A stretch of DNA of 64,000 bases from Hormiphora californensis (GCA_020137815.1 CM035351.1:7685315-7749314); one strand, 5' to 3'. Numbered from the stretch's first letter, positions 15,406 through 28,032 are shown. Notes: generated by a model from the sequence alone, not told the origin. Numbers and translations are program-made.

Positions 15406-18400
15406 CATGTTGCTGATCTCTCTATCTGTCTCATCCAGTTGATCACGTAGCGGCTCCAGGGTCTTATCCATATGGCTGAAAAGAAATAAATTAAACATAG
15501 TGCATTGCCAATAAAATAGTATCCAGACGAGAAATAATATATATGACATACCTTTGCTCTGCTTTGATGGCCGTATCATGATATTTGTTCTCTGATTTCC
15601 ACGTCTCCAGTTCCTTCTGCATACTGTCCAGGTCCTCCTGTAGGTAGTCCAAAACTTTACCAAGGGGTGCAGCACTACTTGCCAGCATCTGAATGCTCCC
15701 CCGCAGTTGATCTATCTGTAAAAGGGAGGGGTGTTAGTGCAGTCGCATTTGCCTTGCTCAACTTAACACTAAACATCACTTTCAGAGCATTGGCCTGACC
15801 CTATTCTTATTTTTTCCCTGCCCGGGTGAATGCCGAAGGCATTTACCCAGATGCCTTTGCAAAAAGGCATAGGGGTTTAGAATTCGACCATTTTACATAC
15901 TAGTGAGGTGCCACGGTCACAAAACCGGCTGTAACACGCTCAGTTGCGAGGGACAACGGTGTTGCTCCTTCATCAAATACTTCAATGTGAGCCGTGCAAT
16001 GTGGCGTGCAATTTAGTTTTTTTCTCTCTTTGAATTCACTAACCCCAACACCGATTGGCATCACTTTCCAACAGCCGAAGAAAAGCTGCCGAAGAGAGAA
16101 AGGGGGTAACCATATGAAGAGTTAATCGCGATGAGTCTCATTCACATTGGGTTCGATCATTTGCCCCCGGAGTTGGGGTTAGTGCTACTAAAACACAAGG
16201 ATTTGTTTTATACGGTTTGACTAATTCATAAATGATCAGAAATGTCTGTCCGGCCTTCACAATTGGATGGCTATGAAAAAAGTTGGCGGGGAAACATAGC
16301 ATTATGAAACATAATGCAGTTATTCTTGTTCTCGAGAACTGTGGTCAGAGAATTGGCCTGACAGAGCCAGCAGCAGTTTGAATGATTGAATAAATGCATG
16401 AATGAACACTCAAATCAACCTCAGCGGTCATATTTTATTCATAAGCAATCTTCAGCACAATCTTAAGATTGGAACAAGATTTTCAATATCTTCTCTAGCT
16501 GCTATCTCGCTTTACTCTCACAAAACATGCCCTACTGAGCACACCGGGCATATCTCTCGGTTGTGGAAGTGGTTTTGTTCATCTCATTCATGCTAATCTT
16601 AAAATTGTTTATAAGTAATCCTATTGTTAATGTACTTTTGCATGAAACTAATTACCTATATTTCAAGAAACTTACAAATAAAAAACTAATTTCTCAGAAA
16701 CCACAAGAGCAATCCAAAAGCTAAGAAACTCGTTTATTAAGAAAGTAAACAAGTAAGGGGTTTCTTATTTTGTTGGGGTGTTTCTGAATTTTGTGAAATT
16801 TACATTTTAAAAGTTTCTTATGAAATATCTCGACCAAAACGCGGAGTTTTTACGTCAGCCGACCCGAATCCTGATTAAATTTGGTTACCCGCTGGTCTCA
16901 GGGCCTCCAAATATGTCAAAATATGTCTAAATTGTCATTTGGGGTCATATAGACCTTTTAATTACATGTAATTACATTTAAATTACATGTAATTACTTCC
17001 AATTACATTCCAATTACTTCAGCACCTCGAGAGCTTTCGAACGCACCCTAGAAATCCTTTCTACTCCTTCTAATTGCCGAGTTCTGTATACCCCTTATTT
17101 TGACTGTTTTTCGCGTCCTACCCCTTATAGGTTTGGGTATGGCCATAGCCACACCCCCTATACGTCGCGGGACCTCGAGACCTTTCCAACGAGCCATAGA
17201 ACACCTCTCTACTACTTCAGGGGGCTTCAAAACTTTCACTCTAAAGATATCTATGGTTTTTATGGTTTATGGTTTACTCGACCAAAACGCGGAGTTTTTA
17301 CGTCAGCCGACCCGAAACCGGATTAAATTTGGCCACCCGCTGGTCTCAGGGTCTCCAAATATGTAAAAATATGTCTGAAGTGTCATTTGGGGTCATTTAG
17401 ACCTTTTAATTACATGTAATTACCCTTTAATTACATGTAATTACATTTTAATTACATGTAATTAGTTCCAATTACATTCCAATTACTTCAGCACCTCGAG
17501 AGCTTTCGAACGCACCCTAGAACACCTTTTTACTCCTTCTAGTCAGGACCACTATTGGTGCGCGGTCGTGCCCACGGAAGGAGTGCTTGGATCATCTTGA
17601 AACCGGTTTTAAGTTCACTAATGCATGCACAAAAGTGTCTGTAGCCATTTGGGTGATGTTCTGACAATCCAATCACGAGTTATGACCGAAAAACAGTCAA
17701 AAAAGACGTTTTAAAGTGACAAAAAGGAGGATCTGAACACAGCCCTTATATGAAGGGCTGGGGCTTTGAAACTTCTTGTGTGGACAGAGAATCGTCCAAA
17801 TTTGCAGTGTCAACTTTCAGATAGTTTCTATCTTTTGTAGTTATCTAATTAGAGTCGTTTAAACATGTGAGAAGTTGCTAAAGGGGCCTATAATACTGCT
17901 TGTCAAGTGATCACTTGACGAGATTTGCCCAATTAGAGAGCGGATTAAAGCATACAAGCGGTGAGAGCAAGCAATATGAGATGGAAGTAGTACCTAATCA
18001 CCCTGTTTTGCAGGGTCATAAAGATCGTCTCACATGTTTGAATGGCTCTAATTAGATAACTACAAAAGATAGAAACTATCTGAAAGTTGACACTGCAAAT
18101 TTGGACGATTCTCTGTCCACACAAGAAGTTTCAAAGCCCCAGCCCTTCATATAAGGGCTGTGTTCAGATCCTCCTTTTTGTCACTTTAAAACGTCTTTTT
18201 TGACTGTTTTTCGGTCATAACTCGTGATTGGATTGTCAGAACATCACCCAAATGGCTACAGACACTTTTGGGCATGCATTAGTGAACTTAAAACCGGTTT
18301 CAAGATGATCCAAGCACTCCTTCCGTGGGCACGACCGCGCACCAATAGTGGTCCTGACTATTCCAATTGCCGAGTTCTGTATACCCCTTATTTTGACTGT

Positions 18401-20764
18401 TTTTCGCGTCCTACCCCTTATAGGTTTGGGTATGGCCATCGCCACACCCCCTATACGTCGCGGGACCTCGAGACCTTTCCAACGAGCCATAGAACACCTC
18501 TCTACTACTTCAGGGGGCTTCAAAACTTTCACTCTAAAAATATCTATGGTTATGGTTTTATGGTTTTATGGTTTTTTTTCATCTGGTATTAAGGGCCTGT
18601 CGGCTCGGCTCCGTTGTTTTAGTTTTAGGGGGGATGTTTTAGGGGGGATGGGTTGAGTTTGGGTTATATTCGGGTCGGGGGGCCTTGCCAGGCCCCGAAT
18701 GTTTTCTTAAAAAAGGTAAAACATCTTTGCATTTGCGATAGTCCCTTGTGGGTTGCCCATTGGGCGACCTAGGCACTCGAAGACGAAGAAGATGTTTAGT
18801 TAGTACTTCTACTTCTAGAATGGGAGCAAATGGGAGCCAGATCAATCGGAAGGCGGTAAATGTTAACCAGATCCGTGAGAATACCGCACGGTTTTAACCA
18901 TAACCAAGCCATTTCTTGACCAACTTCCAAAACCTAAGGTTTTAAACCTTGGGCTCTTTGGAAAGAGGATATTGAGCTCGCTAAAATGAGCCCAAGAAAA
19001 ATAGGCCAGGGATTTTTTGTCATTTTGGGGCCATTTGGTGAACTGAGACAGGCAAAGGGCGTGGCCATTTTGGGCACTTTCTTCACCTCGGTTGCCGTGG
19101 ACAATTTTTTTGGTGGTTCTGGGACCCCATAGGAGTACAATACAAGTGGAAAACCTTTGTCTCAGTTCACCAATTAAGCAAAAAATCCCTGGCCTAAAAT
19201 GAAAATGGCGCAAAATGCGTGCCGTTGTGGCGAAAACACACATGCCGCCGCACATTTTACGCCGATTTTCATTTTCTTGGGCTCATTTGAAACAGCTCAG
19301 TGTCCTCTTTCAAATGACCCCAATATTTTGCAAACTGGTCAAAAAATGGCTGAGTAAACAACGTTTTCTCATATCACAGAGTATTTGGTTAACATTCACC
19401 AGATAAATACCGGATTTCAGTGCGGGGATTGAATTGGTTGGCATTATATGTAAATTTGGACCTGTTTTAACGTATCATTATGATTATGATATACTTCCGC
19501 TTTCATCTTGACCCCGTTTTGATCGGGTCTACTGCAGACAGAAAATTGTGAGATGTGCGCGCCGCGCATAGACATTCTTACTATACTCAACGCTGACAAT
19601 ACGAACTTTCCATTGGAAAAGAAGCGACTGAAGAGCGGCGTTGCTTGGTGATTTCAGGGGCCAAGGAGAAAGTTAAAATCGTTTGTATTACGTATGCCGT
19701 ATGGAAGAGATGATTACGTAAATCTCTATATCAGATTATCAGAATGTGGAAATGATCCTCGTCTTTATCGACAGTTCCGGCAGTTAGTAATTACTGACTT
19801 GAAGAACTGATTTCATTCACTACTATAGCAACCTATAGTCGAATTTTTTAATCAAGGGACAGGGGCCGCGCATTTACAAAAGTCTTTTTGCGCGTGCTAA
19901 ACGTTTTCGCTCATATCTCCTGTTCCTGATAAGATAAAGACTTGGTCTTTGTTGCGTTGAAAAGGTCTTAAAATTATCTTTCCAACGCTTCCGGGTTCAA
20001 GTCTTAAGATTGCCAGGAACTTGATCTCGATTATCACGCGCAAATACAAAGCCGCGCGACCCCTCTGAATGCGCGGCCCCCTGTCCCTTGATTAAAAAAT
20101 TCGACTTTAGCACTTCGCAATGGCAAATTAGATATTGTAGCCCCAAATAAACTTCTGGAGACCTACCTCTTTCTGTACGAGTGCACGTTGTTTCTGTCTC
20201 GCCGCTTGATTCATGACAGGCGTCTTGTCAGTAGCCTGAAAATACGAAATTAGAAGTTTTATCTTCTGATATGAGAGAGAAACCAAACCAGATGACTTGA
20301 TAAATCTAGCTGAAAGAAGTGCCCCCCAACTAATTACTAAACTTGACTGAGTTGACAGGGCCACCCATCACACAAGTCACGATCTACGAATATCCCCCGA
20401 ATATCATTGGTTACGAAGTCACCCCTATTATTGCTTCCGCGGTGGGGTAATTCCATTACCAACGAATATCATGACATATAACTTTGAATCATGCACATAT
20501 TTTAACATAATCTATGAGTGTACCTGCTTCTCTTGTACAGGATCGGTGTAGTTTTTCTGAGATTCCATAATCTTTTGGACCAGACCACCGTGGGTACCAC
20601 CACCACCACCACCACTGTTGCCCATTATGACGGGTGGCTGTCTGGGCATGTCCTCAGCTCCTTCATTGACATACATATCATCCACATCTTCAGTAGTCGC
20701 GGCTGTGTCAGTAATAATCCCGGCAGGTGGCTCAGACCTGACAGAGAGAGAGAGAGACATGTGT

Positions 20765-20845
<81 letters not shown>

Positions 20846-20899
20846 CCTATGAAAACCTATGAAGAACGGTTTAGCGCTTAAGCGCTAGGTCTTACCTTT

Positions 20900-20976
<77 letters not shown>

Positions 20977-23900
20977 GAGAGAGGGAGAGAAAATTTAAAA
21001 TTGATTCGATTGACGTACGGGCAGGAACCGGAAGGATATGACAGTTTGAAGTTTACTGGTCAGCGGAGGAAGTTTGTTTGAGCGGTTAGAGAGATGTGGA
21101 AAAACGGTTATCTGATGTTGGATCTCAAGGTAGCAAGAGGAGATAGAGAGAGATCATAGAGAGAGGGGGGACTGCAGCGAGAGGGGGGACTGCGAGAGGT
21201 GGAAAGAGAAGGGGGAAAGAAAGTGGATGATATGACCAGAAAGATCACTATATCTCCACCCGGGTAGAAAACGTTGACCAAAACACATCCCCACTCACGC
21301 GTTACGACGTTAGAATTTCATTAAACATTCTGAGGTCTGAGGACAGTTTAATGCAATGGGGGAGTTATACCTTAATGGAACGTCTGCTTGTCTTTCCTCT
21401 TCCTTTTTCCTTATTTTCGGGGGAGCAGGTCGAGCACTTGTGGGTCGTTCCCTCCTTACACTGCAACAAAAAGAGTTATTCTATTGGTAGTGCCTTCCTT
21501 TGCCCAAACAGCATTTTATAATTTAGTGATAATTACCAGGTTACTATAAAGTAACTATACTACTTAGTTAACAACTACATGACACGTTTGGTAATGAAAT
21601 TCCCCATCTGCGCTAGCTCACGGATATGCAATAATAGGGGTGACTTCGTGATTATAATTATGTAGTTATATATTACCCAGCAGTAATTGGAATTGCGTTG
21701 TCCCCAGTTGTGGCCCCTGTTACTGCCTCTGCGTAGGTGGGCTTGTGTTGTTCACCTGTGTGATCAGTGTATCTATTAGTTCCCAGATTTAAGGAGAGAT
21801 AAGTTTGTAGAGGGATGGTTCCCAGATTTAAAGCTGCAAATTGTAGCCTGCTATGTACTATTATAATAATTCAGGTAAGGTGTTCTCTGTTCAATCAATA
21901 CATTCCCTCGATTCCTCTCCCACTTCAAGAGCTGCTGTTGCCTGTATATTAGGTCTCTGTTTCTCACCATTCCACTCTCTCTCTCTCTCCATCTACCAAT
22001 ATTATTTCGCAATTTCCAATAGCATAGAGTAAAGGTGAGCTCGATTTATTAATCGTCCATTAACCTGGTTCTGATGGATCTGGTCTTCGTCGTGCCCCCT
22101 TTGCTGAGGAGGGTCTTGGTATTCTGGCAGTGCTTGCTTGTGATTCCTGCTCCCCCTGAACTCCATTGCTCAGGGACTCGTCAGCAGCAGCACCCTACAC
22201 GTGAAGGGTGTGTTAGGGGTGACAGGTCTGACAGGTTATAATTGAGATGGAATTAGTGCAACTTATAGACTGGAACTTTGGAAGACCCAGTACATGACAT
22301 GACACACTATAGAGTGTAACCGCCACACTGTCCCCGCTACCGGCTGTTACTGCGCTGTGGGGGGTAGCGGCTGCGTTAGCAGAATGATCACTTATCAGTG
22401 ATCATGCTCCAACGCAATCAATGGTCATTATTGATCCAAATGATGTATTGCTTGACTATTCTTGAGTCTCATGATCAGGATAACAGTTCATTGGACAGAA
22501 GAAGACTTGCTGGATATATTGTTGTTTGGAACAACAATAGATCCAATGAGTATTTTTCCGTCCAATTAATAAATGCATGATATATTGATCAGTCTTCTCA
22601 CGTGCACGGAAACTCACCTGGTCAGCGGGAGCATCAGTTTCAGTTTGCTCTGCCTCCTTTTGTCGCTTCCTTCTCTCCTCCTTCTCCCGCTTTTCATCCG
22701 ATTCCTTCTGTGCTTCCCTCGCTTTCTTCTCCGCTTCTTTCTGGTCTTCTTTTTCCTTTTTCAGGTGTGCCTCCTTAGCAGCTTTGTCATCTACTGGCTC
22801 CGCATCTTCCCGTTTACTCGACTTTTCACGGCGACCCCGCTTGTCTGATTTCTCTTTTCGCTCCTTTGAGTCACCACCTGCTCTTGCGCCACCTCTTTCC
22901 TTGGAGCTTGATTGTTCCCTTTTCCCGCGGGTCTTAGAACTTTCTCGCTCTTTACTTGATTTTGGCTTTCGTTCTTCGTCTTTTGCAGCACGTTTAGTCT
23001 TTCCCTCCGTTTTGGCGGACCTAAAACATGAAAATCTCATTATACGTAGACAGTAGACACACCTCGTCTCATACAGCTGTCACAGACAGCAGTTTAATTT
23101 CCAAGCTTTTCCTAGAAAACTGATCATGAAAGTACTCACTCTCCCTTTTTAGATGGTTTTTCGCCTTTTCTAACTCGTTTCACAACTTCACCATCAGGCT
23201 GAAATAATACTTTCCGTAAGCAGTAAGTAATATAATTACACCACTGATCCACTCGCTCCTTGAGAAAATGAACAAGCCCTCCCCGACTAATATAATTAAT
23301 AATGAATAGACATACTACTGCAGTACTTACTCCTTTCGCGGCACATTTTCCAAGAAGTTGTAAAAATTCATTTGTTTTCTCGGCCTCTTGACCCGCGATG
23401 ATTTTATTGGCTCTCACGCTGAGTGGTGCTCCGACAGAAAAACCTTTAAGGGAAATAGATATTAGTTTTACTAATAGTAGTATGGTATATCTAAAAGCTT
23501 AAAAAGACCCAGATATCAGTGGTGTAATAGCTGAATTATATTTAATATCCCTCAGTTATAGTGGTACTATCATGGTGAAATATAATATCAAAAAACGTAC
23601 CAACTGCATCTATTGCCTTCTGAAGGTACGCCAACTTCTGTTCCTTCTCCTAAAAAGAAAAATAGTTGAAAAAGTAGATCACGTGTTCATCAGTTTACTT
23701 GCCTTGCTCGACCCGCGCCTCGCCCTCTTTTAGAAATGTAAACATAATAACATAACAGCAGTTAACCACCTAACTAAAACTATACCTTGACATTAGCTGA
23801 AGCTTTCTCATTTTCTTCATATAGGCCCTCTAGATAACCTGAATTCTTTGTGACCTGTCAAAAGGATAAATTTTATATTCAATTCACTTGACAACTCAAT

Positions 23901-24056
23901 CCTTGCTTAGATGATTTACAACTTCAATACCTCTGATATAATGTCATGTAGGTATCTGAAGGGGGGCTTTGAAAGGAGTTTTTCTGTGAGAGGAGGCTTC
24001 TTAATCACTTTTGTCAAACTATCCTGGGTTTTCTTGATTATCGCTGAATCGACCAT
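15406..24056 (-). CDS. TRAF3IP1: IFT54 / TRAF3IP1, intraflagellar transport B protein (last exon not found)
   Basis: Minus-strand exons: 24056-23931, 23854-23786, 23649-23601, 23443-23331, 23198-23140, 23020-22618, 22194-22065, 21460-21371, 20737-20524, 20235-20167, 15715-15552, 15475-15406. The N-terminal CH-like part includes [20 protein letters not shown] and [19 protein letters not shown] long Lys/Glu/Arg-rich linker follows, then RIPRPSSA, an acidic patch with [11 protein letters not shown], and the C-terminal coiled coil [20 protein letters not shown]. That coil normally pairs with IFT20; the CH domain binds tubulin. All junctions keep phase except exon 7 to exon 8, which is one base short. 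The donor after 15406 shows that a further exon is expected. A 4.4-kb intron is full of repeats. Confidence 0.9.
15783..16372 (-). repeat. CAATGCTCTGAC family copy split by a ~0.5-kb insertion
   Basis: Bases 15783-15811 match the right end of the family in inverse orientation (CAGAGCATTGGCCTGACCC). Bases 16326-16372 match the left end (CTCGAGAACTGTGGTCAGAG). The roughly 515 bp between them have no counterpart in other copies. TATTCTT occurs at both junctions, like a target-site duplication. Confidence 0.65.
16829..18592 (+). repeat. ~450-bp tandem duplication, second unit interrupted
   Basis: Unit A runs about 16829-17275. Unit B is 17276-17541 and resumes at 18361-18592. Both start with CTCGACCAAAACGCGGAG, pass through AATTACATGTAATTAC blocks and CGAGTTCTGTATACCCC, and end in TATGGTTTTATGG-like sequence. 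Unit B is split by the foldback at 17542-18358. Confidence 0.8.
17542..18358. mobile_element. 817-bp foldback element with TA target duplication
   Basis: The ends GTCAGGACCACTATTGGTGC and its complement are perfect. The arms extend over 300 bp with few mismatches (17542-17870 and about 18025-18358). TA occurs at 17540-17541 and 18359-18360. The uninterrupted duplicate at about 17050-17090 shows the target before insertion. There is no ORF of transposase size. Confidence 0.85.
18857..19395. repeat. ~540-bp imperfect foldback
   Basis: AATGTTAACC on the left is inverted as GGTTAACATT on the right. Internal pairs include GGGCTC/GAGCCC stretches and CCAGGGATTTTTTGT with AAAAAATCCCTGG. It is diverged, so its edges are approximate. 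Confidence 0.6.
19834..20105. repeat. 272-bp hairpin element (MITE-like)
   Basis: Near-perfect terminal inverted repeats of about 35 bp: GTCGAATTTTTTAATCAAGG and its complement, followed by ACAGGGGCCGCGC. The GCGCG core resembles the element at 3642-3891, suggesting one family. Confidence 0.8.
20768..20991. repeat. GA microsatellites in IFT54 intron 8
   Basis: Two GA arrays (about 20768-20841 and 20902-20991) are separated by unique sequence that includes AGCGCTTAAGCGCT. They lie just upstream of the exon-9 acceptor in gene orientation. Confidence 0.9.
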
Positions 24057-24228
24057 TGTCGCTATGCAAAGATTTGAATTATAATTTGAATTAGAAAATT
24101 CGTTAACTAAGTTCCTATATTTCAAGAAGCTTTTAAATAAGAATTGTTTTCTAAGAAACCACGAGATTAAGCAATCCAAAAACTCAGAAACTAAACTAAA
24201 ATAAGTTAGGGATGTGTATTTTGTTGTA

Positions 24229-24361
<133 letters not shown>

Positions 24362-24403
24362 TTTCTCTGATTTAATCCTCGGAAACACAGTTCAGTAGGG
24401 ATA

Positions 24404-26472
24404 ATGGACTGGTCAAGTTTGATGATTTTCAGTGTCTGCTGTGTCTTCTCATGTCTGGGCAACGCAACGACCCTTACTGTTTACTGGGTTTATCGGACCG
24501 CCCGAACTGTCAGTACTACACTCCTAGCCCATCTGGCCTTTATAGACCTTCTCGTGGGTGGAACGGTCATATTCCCGTGTCTCATAGGGTAAGTAATATT
24601 TCATCTGGTGGTGAATAGTGATGTAATTATGATTATATAACCACTAAAACATATAATCCAGGGTGGTTGATAATTCTGAAGATGAAGACTTGCTCGAAAG
24701 GCACCCACTATACTGTATCGTTGTAAGCTACTTCTCCCTCCTAGCGACGAATCTTTCCTACATAACCCTCTGCTTTATCGCTCTCGACACATGCCTCCTT
24801 CTCCATTACCCTTTCCGTTATAAGTGGGTATTTATTTCAGAATATTCCATTACTTAAGATTTATTTATAACACGGTAACTTAGCAAGCTGAATATATTGC
24901 TGCATGCCATCCAGTTCAATAATCAACTTTTCGTTTTCTCTATTATTGGCTTTAGAATCTGCCACAGAAAGACCGACAGAAAAACATGAAAATGGCTGAA
25001 ATGAAAACGCTAACCCTTCTAAGTTCTAACGTCATGCTGTCCTCGTCAGATCAATTGTCACTATAAGGAAGGTGAACTTGACCATGTTGTTCGTTTGGCC
25101 GATCACAAGTGCCATCTTACTTCCTCTTAACATCGCCAATGGATCCTTTTACGTGGAGTTCATTTACACATGTACAATGGCTGAAAACCCCGCCTACAGA
25201 ACCATCAATGATGTTGTCAGTATCTCCCAGGTAGGCTGGTACACATGCTAAAACTACTGATTCTGCAATTTCAACTCCTTCTGAACAATCGGAACAAGTG
25301 ACTTAATTATTTAAAATTGATGTCTACTAAATAATCACTAACTACTCACATAGTAATGACAGAAGATTAGCTCTCTATTCTCTAACAGTGGTCATCCGAC
25401 ATAATCCGACGTGGGATCCGACGTGGGATTCTACGTGGGATTCGAACCAATGAGAGAGACGTGCCACGCTAAGCAAATGCTGTCACGCTTCAAAGCTTCT
25501 CTCTCCTTAGTCTACGTCTCTCTCATGACGAATGAGTGCGCATGCACACGTCGAATCCCACGTCGAGCTGTGACAATTATGTCGGATGACTACTGTAACA
25601 ACTCATTAATTTCAGTACGTTTATCGAGGGGCAATATTATCCGTCATGATCGTCAGTTATGCACTAATCCTGATAAAAACTACCAGACACCTTCGAAATG
25701 CACCATCACCGGTAGGACACCCTGAGAATCTCATACATAATACATTTAATGGCGTGTTGTATAAAACTCTTTTAATATTTTAGGAAATGCCGAGGTTCGC
25801 GACAAAGGCAGCATTCACAGTGTTGGCGGTTTTGCTGGTATTTGTGGTGTGTTGGTTGCCCCTTTCCATCGTTGATGTAGTCTACCAGGTACTTTACATA
25901 TTCTGACACACAGCCAGATCGTGAGTTACAGCATAATACATGGCGTGCCCCAGCCGTCTAGTTGACCGAGCTATAAATTGGCACGTAGGGCTGGTCCCCA
26001 GACTGCAAGTTTAGTACTCCAGGGTAGTTTAACATTTGTTTTGGTGTCCATCTCCAATTCTGAGTTGACACACAGATCGTGAGTTGAGTCAGTTGACACA
26101 ATATGATAATGTATTAATTACACCATATATCTCTACAACAGGTCAGTTTGAAACTGGAGAGAGATGCGATAATACCACCATTGCCAATATTAGCCCTTCT
26201 TCACAATCTACACTATGTTCCGTGTGCATTAAACCCCATAATTTACGCCGCCAGACAACAGCAATTGCGTACACAGGTATAAATATAACTTTGATGACGG
26301 TCCGATGTAACATTTCATACACCAAAATTTTGATCTTCTGACCAGATTTTACTTTCAGTTTATTCGTCTGATAGTTCGACGGTTTTTCCCGAGAGGCCCA
26401 TCGGCAATTCAGAGAAGCATTGCTACTAAGATACGGAGAGAGGGCCGAACTACTAAATCTAGCGGTGTATAG
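24404..26472 (+). CDS. Class A (rhodopsin-like) GPCR, orphan
   Basis: Seven exons: 24404-24588, 24662-24823, 25050-25230, 25616-25711, 25784-25888, 26142-26276, 26359-26472. They total 978 nt (325 residues), and all phases fit. TM1 contains GN and TM2 contains LAFIDLL. TM3 has the conserved Cys (LYCIV) and ends ALDTCLLLHYPFRY. TM4 contains FVWPIT, and the second loop has its Cys (YTCTM). TM5 is YRGAILSVMIVSYALILI, TM6 contains VCWLPLS and TM7 contains NPIIY. The tail is basic. The usual DRY is DTC, so the arginine at 3.50 is missing. The exon 2 donor is gtgggt, chosen because it alone keeps phase into SIVTIRK. Ligand and subfamily are not identifiable from sequence. A second possible last exon is at 26825-26896. 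Confidence 0.9.
25386..25595. mobile_element. 210-bp MITE with TAA duplication in GPCR intron 3
   Basis: The ends CAGTGGTCATCCGACATAAT and ATTATGTCGGATGACTACTG are inverted repeats with one mismatch. TAA flanks it at 25383-25385 and 25596-25598. A 3-bp TWA duplication fits the PIF/Harbinger superfamily. Confidence 0.85.
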
Positions 26473-26824
26473 ATTGAATTCAATATTGTTAAAACTAGCA
26501 AGAACTGAGATCTATTCGGTGAGATTCGTTCATTCCCGTCTACTCTAAATCAGCTACTAAGGTGGTCCCCATTAAAGTTGAGTTATTTTATGCAGAATCC
26601 TGGTAACGTGTTAGACTTCTAGAACTTCGTGCACAACGAAAGAGCTAGAGTTTAGAGTGGGGAACCAATGTCTTATTAATATTATTATTAATTATTTAAT
26701 GTTCAGTGTTATTTTACGTTGTTCAAAACTGCTTTAACTGCTTTAATTGCTGTGTGCTGAGAATTCGCTGACCCTATTATAATACATTGCAATTAGCAAT
26801 TCAAACATTTCGTATTTCTTTTAG

Positions 26825-26896
26825 ATGAAAATAGTTAGAAGAAGGCATTATTCCGGCCATTACTACCGGGGTCAATCATGTGGCTGCAGAGTTTAA
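26825..26896 (+). CDS. Possible alternative last exon of the GPCR
   Basis: A pyrimidine-rich acceptor (tatttcttttag) precedes an open frame that would continue in phase 0 from exon 6. It encodes MKIVRRRHYSGHYYRG, then a CGC pair and a stop. The normal exon 7 starts FIRLIVRRFFPRG, so the two tails share an IVRR-type basic start. The vicinal cysteines could be palmitoylated. Inference only; RNA is needed. Confidence 0.35.
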   Translation: MKIVRRRHYSGHYYRGQSCGCRV

Positions 26897-27828
26897 CATC
26901 TGTCAAACCGTGGACACAGGTCACATTGGCGTGTCAATATGTACAAGGAGTGACAAATGTTAGCGTGAGGAGGTCTAAAAAAGAGTTAGAAATTGGTAAT
27001 ATGTTTTCGCCCACTTCTATTCCAACTCACCACTTCCTGAGTTCCTGATTTACCCAGTGTTTGTCTTGTTGGATAAACCAAATGAAAACTACTGACCCGA
27101 AACCTGGTCAAACCAGGCAGTGCAAACTCGCTCACTCGCTTTCCAAGACTATGGTTCCACTTTTTGAAGTTTCCGCATTCTTAGCTTCGTTGGCTATTCT
27201 CCAGGCCAATGTATATAATGGAGTACCGTACATTGAGTCCTTATTTTGTCTGGATATCCACTATCCAGGTACCACTGGTAAGTTACTGAGAAGAATTATG
27301 TTTTACGATCTAGAAGTATTATTTCATATTCTTATGAAACCCGATAGCTGATTTATCAGTCGTTTGAACATTTTACGCGCACTCGATAACTGCGAGCTGG
27401 GGGATTTAACACCCTGCTCGCTATTTATCAGACCAGTGCCCTTTTTCACGCGTTTCTCTTCATTTCCATAACATGCGTGTAAATTTCCAAGTAATGAAAA
27501 TGTGTGTAAACACACAGTTCTGTCAATAACAGAGAGGGGAACACATCTGCAACACTTTTCAATGTTATCTCTCTCATCAAGAGGCAAAATAATCGCATTC
27601 CATTCGTTTCTCTCTCTCATTCTCTCTTTTACTGTTCAATATCTCTCAATGTGTGTATTGGCCCCAATCTTGCTCTCTCTTACTCAAATATGTAAGGAAC
27701 AGTTGCAACTAGGTGCCAGTTAGTCTACACACAGTTTGGGGACGTCTTTTGACTATATTGCCAGCAGTCCTTGTGTGTTTCACCTTGTGTTGTGTCTCTT
27801 ATTTGCGTGTAATTACTATCGGGTTTCA

Positions 27829-28032
27829 TAAACTATGAACGTTTGTTAGCCTATCGCGTTATAGGTTTAAATCACCTCCCCCTCACCCTCGGCTGCGCCT
27901 CGGGATCGGCGTCGGGATTTAAACCAGTTTAATCGCCCTGCCGGGCGATTAAACTCCAGTTGGCTGTCCCCGGCTCGCGCTGGGAACAGCCAACTTCATA
28001 ACGCACCAGTCTACAAACGTTCATAGTTCATT
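27829..28032. repeat. ~204-bp hairpin element with nested GC-rich hairpins
   Basis: AACTATGAACGTTTGT on the left and its complement on the right frame two inner hairpins (GTTTAATCGCCC with GGGCGATTAAAC, and GGCTGT...ACAGCC). Confidence 0.6.

Larger units (their letters stand above)
15716..20166. other. Large IFT54 intron filled with repeats
   Basis: It holds, in order, a split CAATGCTCTGAC copy with an insert, a tandem duplication of about 450 bp interrupted by an 817-bp foldback, a foldback of about 540 bp and a 272-bp hairpin. I see no exon of another gene. Confidence 0.7.

Noticed and set aside
27061-27351. 96-codon ORF after an acceptor-like site downstream of the GPCR
   Set aside because: No similarity or composition support; joining it to 26879-26997 would need yet another frame change. 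Left uncalled.
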